From CAYVQU01 sp964453155 (GTDB lineage Bacteria; Chloroflexota; Anaerolineae; Anaerolineales; UBA11858), in contig CAYVQU010000249.1 of the NCBI GenBank assembly GCA_964453155.1, positions 1-6,354 of the forward strand: DNA of 6,354 nucleotides, in the 5' to 3' direction. Below are positions 1 to 5,449 of this stretch, piece after piece. Made by a program: the position numbers and the translations under genes. The notes beneath the pieces are model-generated. The model saw nothing but the letters and a program-made list of their open reading frames with translations. It was not told the DNA's origin and did not search any database. How positions within the stretch are numbered: position 1 is the first letter of the stretch; each line of letters starts with the position of its first letter.

Positions 1-55
1 GCCTATGTTTTTCGTTAATTTTCTGTTCTACCGCTACTTTTTGAGATGACACATT

Positions 56-61
56 GAGGAG
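56..61 (+). promoter_or_regulatory. Ribosome binding site of the RdhB-like gene
   Basis: GAGGAG lies 7 nt upstream of the ATG at 69. This strong Shine-Dalgarno sequence decides the start: a TTG at 54 in the same frame would overlap the site itself, so the protein should begin at MIVHL rather than five residues earlier. Confidence 0.8.
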
Positions 62-68
62 AATAAAA

Positions 69-338
69 ATGATCGTACATCTAATAATTGGCGCACTGGC
101 TATGGCAAGCTTGCTCCTGCTGGTTGACTACGCCCGCAAAAATGACTTGACGCTCAAATGGTGGCACTGGCTGCTAACTGGCTTGGGTATTATCTATGCC
201 ATCTTCGTTCTGGAATTGATCGTTGGCTTCTTCGGCGAAGGGGCTCCCCAAGCTGCCCTCGTTATGGGCGGGATGACGGGTATTGTGGCTATCGTTTGGG
301 GTGTGTTGCTGCGTCGCTTTGTCTTCACACAGGCATAA
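69..338 (+). CDS. RdhB-like membrane anchor, three-helix small protein
   Basis: An 89-residue protein with three predicted membrane helices at about residues 3-22, 32-55 and 62-81, and almost nothing outside the membrane. The KWWHW motif (30-34) opening helix 2, the GEG(A)P loop after helix 2 and the length of about 90 aa resemble reductive dehalogenase anchor proteins (RdhB), which hold the Tat-exported catalytic subunit RdhA on the outer face of the cytoplasmic membrane. The next reading frame, 22 nt downstream, starts with a twin-arginine signal, as an rdhA should; a B-then-A order is known from cprBA of Desulfitobacterium. The start is set by the GAGGAG site. Small hydrophobic proteins are easy to mis-assign, so family membership rests on the motif pattern plus the neighbour. 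The catalytic partner appears lost, so this anchor may be an orphan. Confidence 0.6.
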   Translation: MIVHLIIGALAMASLLLLVDYARKNDLTLKWWHWLLTGLGIIYAIFVLELIVGFFGEGAPQAALVMGGMTGIVAIVWGVLLRRFVFTQA

Positions 339-360
339 GTTAGAACAAAAGGAAAGAAAT

Positions 361-549
361 ATGAGCAAAAGAATATCACGCAGGGATTTTCTAAAAGGGG
401 TTGGCACAATGATGGGCGCTCCTGATTGGGCACACTGGCATGGTTTCTTTATGCTTCAACAGAAGATGTACCTCGCCACCGAAATTTACGAAATGCGCAA
501 GGGAACGGGTGAAATTGAGGCCGCTGCACCTTGGTCTTTAGCGCCTTAA
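361..549 (+). pseudogene. Tat-leader stump, probable internally deleted rdhA-like gene
   Basis: A 62-codon frame preceded by AAAAGGAAAG about 7 nt before ATG. Residues 6-12 read SRRDFLK, a textbook twin-arginine (Tat) motif of the kind found at the N-terminus of reductive dehalogenase catalytic subunits. The usual hydrophobic core and A-x-A cleavage region are absent: after GVGTMMG (13-19) the sequence turns abruptly into an aromatic, polar stretch starting APDWAHWHGFF and ends at a TAA at 547-549. There are no cysteines, so neither the two 4Fe-4S clusters nor the corrinoid-binding domain of an RdhA (normally about 450-550 aa) can be present. The simplest reading is an in-frame deletion joining the leader to a short 3' remnant. 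I do not recognise the last 43 residues as part of any family. A genuine tiny Tat protein is possible but would lack a normal h-region. Confidence 0.5.
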
Positions 550-576
550 TCTGAAATGATCAACAAAATAAAGGAC

Positions 577-611
577 AAAGAGCTAAGTGACATCACTCGG
601 CTCTTTTTTTT
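577..611 (+). terminator. Rho-independent terminator after the rdhBA-like pair
   Basis: The stem is AAAGAGC (577-583) with GCTCTTT (600-606) and, inside it, AGTGA (586-590) with TCACT (593-597). One two-base internal loop (TA against CG) separates the stems and a 2-nt loop closes them. A run of eight T follows (604-611). It lies 28 nt after the stop of the Tat-leader frame and should end transcription of that pair. A second perfect 9-bp inverted repeat, GAAATGATC (553-561) and GATCATTTC (613-621), encloses the whole structure. Confidence 0.85.
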
Positions 612-621
612 GGATCATTTC

Positions 622-870
622 TTCGCCAACCACTACATCATTGACACGCGCAGCAGTTACTCTCGCCTGAACTGGCGAGCGTTTCCGTTCTTACGCCTTC
701 GGTGATGCTCGCTGACGGGGTGGCAACAGCTGTGATGGTGATGGGGGAAGCAGGCTTGGATTTTGTTGAGCAACTGCCCCAAAGCGAAGTTTTCGGGCAG
801 TAGTATTTTGGCACTCATGGTTTGGATACGCAAAAAAATATTTGTGTACTCATTTTGCATATTGTGCTCA
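622..870. other. Intergenic stretch without a convincing gene
   Basis: Between the terminator and the end of the fic gene I find no RNA gene or recognisable protein. A minus-strand frame (657-911, 84 codons) exists, but it overlaps the fic 3' end, is rich in His and Arg at its C-terminus (HHHH, RRRK) and resembles no family I know. The stretch contains small hairpins: CTCGCC (662-667) pairs with GGCGAG (674-679), and GCGAGC (675-680) can pair instead with GCTCGC (707-712). Confidence 0.5.
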
Positions 871-883
871 TCATTGATGAGCA
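865..883. repeat. Perfect 9-bp palindrome over the fic stop codon
   Basis: TGCTCATCA (865-873), one T, then TGATGAGCA (875-883). The fic stop codon (minus strand, 871-873) lies inside the left arm. In the minus-strand transcript it would form a 9-bp stem with a 1-nt (in practice 3-nt) loop at the very end of the coding region. No U-run follows, so it is not a standard intrinsic terminator. It could protect the 3' end, act as a weak pause site, or be chance. Confidence 0.4.
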
Positions 884-2031
884 AAACCTTCGATTGCTGA
901 GAGAATTTCATTAGCTTGGAAGATGCGGTTCCGCGCTTGACCGGTAATTTCCCTCAAAATCCCCAACTGAACGAATTTCTCTATATACCGTGATGCAGAG
1001 CGATACGGTACCCCTAAGGCAGCTTCAACCTGCCGAATGGTAACAATTGGGCGTTCAAATAACAGGTTCATAACTTCCATTAGCCGCTTCGCTGCTCGTT
1101 CATCCTGTAGCAGTTCCACATAGGTCTGGTAAAGGGCCTGCAATTGTGTGATCCGTTGGACTGCATCAACACTTTGGGTGTTCACGGCTATCAAAAAGAA
1201 ATACAGCCAATCTTCCCAATCTCCGTGTTGGCTGACTGCTAACAACCGATCGTAATATTCTTGTCGGTTGGCCTCGAAGTAGGCACTCAAGTAAAGCAGG
1301 GGTTGCGGAAGTAGGTTCCAGGCATATAACAACAGGGTGATGAGCAAACGCCCGACCCGGCCGTTACCATCCAGGAAAGGATGGATGGCCTCAAATTGGT
1401 AATGGATCAATGCAATCCGCACCAAAGCTGGGAGTTCGCTAGGTGTATGCAGGAAGTGTTCCAATTGGTTGAGTGCTGTGAGCATTTCCTGGGTAGGTGG
1501 GGGAACATAGGGGGCATTTTGGAGCGTGCAACCGGCTGGGCCAATCCAGTTTTGACTGCGGCGAAATTCCCCTGGGGTCAGGTGTTCTCCACGTACATTA
1601 TCCATCAACTGGGCGTGGATTTCACGGATCAGCCGCAAGCTAACCGGTAGGGTTTGTAAACGGTCCAAGCCATAATCCATGGCTTGGACATAGTTATGGA
1701 CTTCATCAGCATCTGTGTCAGGTTCTAGAAAAGAAAGTTGCTGGGCCTCATATGCATATAGATCTGAGAGCGAGGCGCGGGTGCCTTCGATGCGCGTGGA
1801 TACCACAGCTTCACGCCGGATGAATGGCTGTACGATCCAACTCAAATTCGCCGAAGAACTGCTCTGGCTAGCAAGTTTGGCAAGATTGCGTTCAGCATCA
1901 GACAGGGTGGAGATCAGCGTTGAGGACCAATTCAGCTCAGGTGGCAAATTGGTTGGTAAGAAATACCAATACCCATTAGGATGGTGGATTGGTTTGCCAG
2001 CAGAGCTATTCTGGTAGTTTTTGGGATCCAT
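871..2031 (-). CDS. Fic family protein AMP-transferase with N-terminal inhibitory helix and C-terminal winged helix
   Basis: Encodes 386 residues. Fic enzymes transfer AMP (sometimes other nucleotide groups) from a nucleotide to a hydroxyl side chain of a target protein. The catalytic motif HPFLDGNGRVGR is complete at residues 217-228, with catalytic His217 and the phosphate-binding GNGR. An (S/T)xxxE(G/N) inhibitory helix is present at residues 78-83 (STRIEG); its Glu82 is expected to block ATP binding, which makes this a class II (N-terminally autoinhibited) Fic. Residues about 20-100 fit the Fic N-terminal domain, including LPPEL. Residues about 327-383 look like a DNA-binding winged helix (IRQVEAALGVPYRSASRYI). 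I chose ATG at 2031 because AAGGA lies 9 nt upstream; a longer frame to 2100 would run through the promoter and operator. It is a lone gene convergent with the rdhBA-like pair and divergent from the yfbK/jetC side, with no antitoxin-sized partner. The target is unknown. The gene appears intact. Confidence 0.92.
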   Translation of the reverse strand: MDPKNYQNSSAGKPIHHPNGYWYFLPTNLPPELNWSSTLISTLSDAERNLAKLASQSSSSANLSWIVQPFIRREAVVSTRIEGTRASLSDLYAYEAQQLSFLEPDTDADEVHNYVQAMDYGLDRLQTLPVSLRLIREIHAQLMDNVRGEHLTPGEFRRSQNWIGPAGCTLQNAPYVPPPTQEMLTALNQLEHFLHTPSELPALVRIALIHYQFEAIHPFLDGNGRVGRLLITLLLYAWNLLPQPLLYLSAYFEANRQEYYDRLLAVSQHGDWEDWLYFFLIAVNTQSVDAVQRITQLQALYQTYVELLQDERAAKRLMEVMNLLFERPIVTIRQVEAALGVPYRSASRYIEKFVQLGILREITGQARNRIFQANEILSAIEGFAHQ

Positions 2032-2070
2032 TGCTTTTGATCCTTGGAAAATGTGGCAATATACGCGCGT

Positions 2071-2104
2071 TATATTGACATTATAGCATGCAAATGTCAA
2101 TATA
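2071..2104. promoter_or_regulatory. Putative operator, 12-bp perfect inverted repeat in the fic promoter
   Basis: Left arm TATATTGACATT (2071-2082), a 10-bp spacer, and right arm AATGTCAATATA (2093-2104), exact reverse complements. The arm centres are 22 bp apart, about two helical turns, which suits a dimeric helix-turn-helix protein. A related third half-site containing ATTGACA occurs at 2115-2121, 41 bp from the left-arm copy in the same orientation. The dyad covers the fic extended -10 and ends 40 bp before the start codon, a placement typical of a repressor site. The Fic winged helix is an obvious candidate ligand, but that is inference. Confidence 0.6.
2080..2088 (-). promoter_or_regulatory. 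Extended -10 promoter of fic
   Basis: On the minus strand this reads TGCTATAAT, a perfect extended -10 (TGnTATAAT), giving a predicted start near 2073 and a leader of about 42 nt. The -35 at normal spacing is poor; the TTGACA on this strand (2100 to 2095) is too close to serve this -10. It could pair, at 17-bp spacing, with a weak CAATAT at 2077-2072. The element sits inside the inverted repeat, so occupancy of the dyad would block it. Confidence 0.55.
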
Positions 2105-2196
2105 GACCCCTGTTATTGACACTTATTCTGGCTAGATTGGGTTTGTTGAGAGCGCCAAGCGTGATTTGATCTGAATTCTGGTTAGTTGGTTGAGTA

Positions 2197-2690
2197 AGCA
2201 ACTTGAATGACGTAATGATGGAAACGCTGGCCGATAATGGCAATGGAAATTACGCCTACGTGGATGATCTCGATGAAGCCCGTAAACTCTTCGTCGAAGA
2301 TATGACCTCCACCCTGCAGGTCATCGCCCTGGACGCCAAGATCCAGGTCGATTTCAATCCTGATGTGGTCGCTTACTACCGCCTGATCGGTTATGAAAAC
2401 CGGGATGTCGCTGACCAGGACTTCCGCAATGACGCCGTGGATGCCGGTGAGATCGGTGCTGGGCACAGTGCCACCGCCCTGTACGCCGTGACCTTCCGCC
2501 CGAATGCCGATGGCCGCATCGCCACCGTCCAACTGCGCTGGGAAGATCCCGACACGCACCAGGTGACGAGATCAACGGCAACTTCAATACCTGGGATTTG
2601 GCCGCCAGCTTCGAGCAGGCTGATCCCCGCTATCAACTGGCCGTGGTGGTAGCCCAATATGCCGAACTGCTGCGCCACAGCCCTTGGGCT
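2197..2690 (+). pseudogene. YfbK-like VWA/DUF3520 protein, C-terminal fragment with frameshift
   Basis: From VSNLNDVMMETLADNGNGNY (2194-2253) through the EIGAGH block the translation follows the C-terminal region of YfbK-type VWA proteins: the end of the VWA fold, then DUF3520 with IQVDFNP, YRLIGYENR and VDAGEIGAGH. A stop at 2191-2193 bounds the frame and the upstream VWA domain with its metal-site DxSxS motif is absent, so this is a 5'-truncated relic. Near 2565 homology moves to the +2 frame: HQV(T) in the first frame continues as EINGNFNTWDLAASFEQADPR in the next, consistent with loss of one base around 2561-2568. Recognisable sequence runs to about SPW (2679-2687), then passes into JetC without a stop. 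YfbK function is poorly defined (VWA proteins usually bind metal and act in protein assembly); no function is expected here. No good ribosome site precedes it. Confidence 0.75.
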
Positions 2691-5393
2691 ACCGGTACCT
2701 ACGGCTCCCAACTGGAGACTTTGCAGCATTTCGAAAGCCTGGCCGCCGATGTTCGCGAGCGGATTGCCAACCTCGACCAGATCGAGGAATTCGATCAGGA
2801 GCGACTGGCAAACCGCCGCCGCCGGATCACCAATGGCTATATCCAACGCCGCTCCCAAGGCGACGATCATCTGACCGAACTCAAGGCTCGCAGGATTCAA
2901 CTCGATGAGGCTCGTCTGGCCTTCAGCCGCTCTGAAATGCAACGTGATGAACTGGCCGACCGCCTGTGCTTTGCCCAAAATGCACTCTTTGATGCCCGGA
3001 TTGCGCTCGAAATAGACCATGCCGCGGCCTGCGAAACAGCATTACGCACGGAAATCAGCGCGCTTGAATCTGAGTTAGGAAACATCCAGATGCAGGCCGT
3101 GGATATCTCCGAAACCCTGGTCCGCGAATATCAGGATATGGAACACCTGCGGGAATTGCTGTGCGCTGATGGGGGCGAGATTCCCTCAGAAATTGAGCAG
3201 TTCAGCACCCTTCGGGATGAGAAAAATCCCGAAAACGCGCGTCAAATCCAAGATGTAGTCCGCAACCTCCAAACGCCGCTGTCTATTCTGGGAAACGATT
3301 TTGTATCCCAACGAACCCTGCTGGATGAAGAAGTCCGCCAGTATCGAGAAGAAACAGCCAGCCTTGAACGGGAAATCATACAGCTTCGCACCGGGGACCG
3401 TCAGATTAGCTTTGAAACCACGGCGCCCGCAGCCATCCGCCTGCAGCACCTGCTGCGCGCTCAATTAGGGCTGGCTCAAGATGAGGTGGTTTTCCTATGC
3501 ACCACGCTGCAAATCCCAGATGAGGGCTGGCAAGATGCTGTCGAAGGTTTGCTGGAACGGGCCCGTTTCACACTGTTGGTGCCGCCTGAGCATTACGAGG
3601 CCGCCGTGCAACTCTACCACCAACGCCGCCATCAAGATAAACTCCACGGTGTTGGGCTGCTCAATACCGAACGGCTGCTGAAAAATCAGAAAACACCTCA
3701 GAAGGACTCGCTGGCCGAGGAGGTTCAAACCTGCCATCCCGCAGCCCGCACCTTTGTGGATTTACTGCTGGGTCGATATATTAAATGTGAGCATATTGAA
3801 AAACTGCCCGACCATACCGCGGCAGTCACCCAAAATTGTTTTGTGTACCGCAATTACAGCCTCCGGCATCTTGATCCCCGCATTTATAGTACCTGGTTCA
3901 TTGGGGAACGCTCCGGCCCGCGGCAGATCGAACAGCGCCAGGAACGGCTGGATGAAATCACGGCTGCCCTGGCTGCCAGCACCGCAGAAGCCGAAGCCCT
4001 TCAGGAACGCTTGAGTCTCACCCAGGAGAAAATCCGAACGCTGGTTGCGTTGGAACACGCCCTACCCACATTAACACAGCTTTCCGAAGTAGAGGCTCAT
4101 TTATCCGCTTGCCAAAACGAATTATCCACCCTAGATACGCAAACCATCGCGGTTTTGCAGGCCAACCTGGAACGTTGCCAGACCGAAGCCAACCACCTGC
4201 ACACCGAAAATACGGCGCATGAACGCCAGATCGGGGCGCTGGAAGCTAGGATTCAAAACCTGGATGGGGAAGTGCTTCCGGGCCTGGAACGTTCAGCTGA
4301 TCAGGCCATCCAAGATGCCCAGACTTTTGTTTCCCAAATGATCACGCCTGAACAATCATTGGAAGAGACCCTGGCTGATGTGGATCGGGAATACGAACGC
4401 CGCCGCGAACGTCAGCCACTCGAAACGATTTTACAGAATGCTACCCGCTACGAGAACGACTATGCCAACGCCGAAATGCGCAGCCGTGACCGTCTCAGGG
4501 AGGGTAAACAAGCTTATAGCCTGCGATATGATTTCGGCTACGATGAGGCTGAAGACGCGGCTCGTTATCTGGCCGAACGTGAAAAACTGGTCGAATCAGA
4601 ACCGCCCCAGTACGAAACTCGTATCGTCGAACAGCGTGCCCTGGCCGAACAAGAACTGGTCGAGAATTTCATCCACCGCCTGCGTGAGCAAATTATGGAG
4701 GCCCGCCAGCAGCTCGCGTATCTTAACACTACACTATCCCAACTGCGTTTTGGCGGCGAGCGTTTCGAGTTTATTGCCCGCCCGGCTCCAGTGCTGCGGC
4801 AGGTCCATGATATGGTGATGGATAGCCAGCGCATTCTGGGGGATTCACTCTTCGAATCTGATTTTCGTCAGCACCACCAACAGGGTTGGGATCTGCTCTT
4901 CGAGCGGTTGACTGCTGGCGGACACGAGGGAGATGAGGCTGCCACAAGAGAGATGCGTGAGCTTCAGGATTACCGCAATTACCTGGAATACGATATTCGT
5001 ATCCACTACCCGGGGGGGACGCGCGCCTTGTTGAGCAAAATCAATACCAAGAAATCCGGCGGTGAGACCACTACTCCATTTTATGTTGCCATGGCGGCTT
5101 CCTTCGCCCAGGCCTACCGACTCAACCAATCCCGCCCCTCCGATACTATCCGACTAGCGATGTTCGATGAAGCTTTCGGAAAAATGGACACCGCCCGCAC
5201 GGCCAGCGCGCTGCAATTCATGCGCGACACTGGTTTGCAGGTGCTGTTGGCCACCCCTCCCGATAAGTCATCTGCGCTGCTGGATTACGTGGACAGCGTC
5301 CGTACGGTGGTGCGTAAGAACAGCCATGCCTTTGTGATTGAGATCGACAAAACTGAGATGGTGCAGGAGTTGGAAGGTGCTGGTGTGCAGTAA
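2598..5393 (+). CDS. jetC: Wadjet JetC SMC-like ATPase, 5'-truncated and fused to a YfbK remnant
   Basis: JetC is the SMC-like subunit of the Wadjet (JetABCD, MksB/EptC) condensin, which extrudes DNA loops and directs cleavage of small circular DNA. This 931-codon frame (open from 2451; TTG at 2598 is only a nominal start with no ribosome site) has about 31-38 YfbK residues, then JetC: coiled coil about 40-275, hinge about 282-440 (including WQDAVEGLLERARFTLLVPP), returning coiled coil about 445-785, and the C-terminal head lobe. The head holds the ABC signature SGGE (820-823, in KKSGGETTTPFYVAMAASF), Walker B LAMFDEAFG with D857 and E858, the D-loop GKMD, and LLATPPDK. Missing is the N-terminal lobe of roughly 200-250 residues with the Walker A GxxGxGKS/T; JetC homologues are about 1,100 aa. 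Homology resumes at LETLQHFESLAADV, the segment that follows the N-lobe in intact JetC. ATP cannot be bound properly, so the product should be inactive, yet about 2.7 kb of jetC frame is uninterrupted, which argues for a recent break or a chimeric assembly. jetD follows after 56 bp. Confidence 0.85.
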   Translation: MAASFEQADPRYQLAVVVAQYAELLRHSPWATGTYGSQLETLQHFESLAADVRERIANLDQIEEFDQERLANRRRRITNGYIQRRSQGDDHLTELKARRIQLDEARLAFSRSEMQRDELADRLCFAQNALFDARIALEIDHAAACETALRTEISALESELGNIQMQAVDISETLVREYQDMEHLRELLCADGGEIPSEIEQFSTLRDEKNPENARQIQDVVRNLQTPLSILGNDFVSQRTLLDEEVRQYREETASLEREIIQLRTGDRQISFETTAPAAIRLQHLLRAQLGLAQDEVVFLCTTLQIPDEGWQDAVEGLLERARFTLLVPPEHYEAAVQLYHQRRHQDKLHGVGLLNTERLLKNQKTPQKDSLAEEVQTCHPAARTFVDLLLGRYIKCEHIEKLPDHTAAVTQNCFVYRNYSLRHLDPRIYSTWFIGERSGPRQIEQRQERLDEITAALAASTAEAEALQERLSLTQEKIRTLVALEHALPTLTQLSEVEAHLSACQNELSTLDTQTIAVLQANLERCQTEANHLHTENTAHERQIGALEARIQNLDGEVLPGLERSADQAIQDAQTFVSQMITPEQSLEETLADVDREYERRRERQPLETILQNATRYENDYANAEMRSRDRLREGKQAYSLRYDFGYDEAEDAARYLAEREKLVESEPPQYETRIVEQRALAEQELVENFIHRLREQIMEARQQLAYLNTTLSQLRFGGERFEFIARPAPVLRQVHDMVMDSQRILGDSLFESDFRQHHQQGWDLLFERLTAGGHEGDEAATREMRELQDYRNYLEYDIRIHYPGGTRALLSKINTKKSGGETTTPFYVAMAASFAQAYRLNQSRPSDTIRLAMFDEAFGKMDTARTASALQFMRDTGLQVLLATPPDKSSALLDYVDSVRTVVRKNSHAFVIEIDKTEMVQELEGAGVQ

Positions 5394-5394
5394 A

Positions 5395-5429
5395 CAGTGG
5401 ACGGTAAGCAGTGTGTAGTGCGTGATGAT
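5395..5429 (+). repeat. Degenerate 7-bp repeats between jetC and jetD
   Basis: Directly after the jetC stop the sequence divides into heptamers CAGTGGA, CGGTAAG, CAGTGTG, TAGTGCG and a worn TGATGAT, roughly (C/T)(A/G)GTGNG. This is like the short heptameric intergenic repeats seen in several Chloroflexota and cyanobacterial genomes. They fill most of the 56-bp gap, so jetD has no clear Shine-Dalgarno sequence. Confidence 0.4.
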
Positions 5430-5449
5430 AATTATCTTGGGTTGTGAAT

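Noticed and set aside
662..712. Insertion sequence or its ends in the gene-free stretch
   Set aside because: There is no transposase reading frame, no paired terminal repeats around the stretch and no target duplication; the repeats are only local hairpins.
657..911. Minus-strand 84-codon frame as a real gene
   Set aside because: It overlaps the fic 3' end on the same strand, has a low-complexity His/Arg-rich tail, no ribosome site that I can see, and no recognisable family.
2031..2100. Longer fic start at 2100
   Set aside because: The extra 23 codons run through the promoter and dyad and do not look like Fic protein; the ATG at 2031 has AAGGA at good spacing.
2116..2144. TTGACA at 2116-2121 as a + strand promoter for the YfbK/JetC frame
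   Set aside because: No acceptable -10 lies 15-19 bp downstream; it is better read as a third copy of the dyad half-site.
2598..2800. A degenerate Walker A hidden near the JetC start
   Set aside because: No GxxGxGK(S/T) or similar glycine loop occurs in either frame from 2451 to 2800; the sequence is YfbK, then coiled coil.
2391..3020. Minus-strand 209-codon frame opposite the YfbK/JetC junction
   Set aside because: The plus-strand frames show clear DUF3520 and coiled-coil sequence; the minus frame is the usual antisense shadow of GC-rich codons.
4378..4818. Plus-strand 146-codon frame inside jetC
   Set aside because: It lies in a different frame within well-supported JetC coiled coil and has composition typical of an out-of-frame read.
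5395..5429. CRISPR array
   Set aside because: The repeat unit is 7 bp, imperfect and contiguous, with no spacers.
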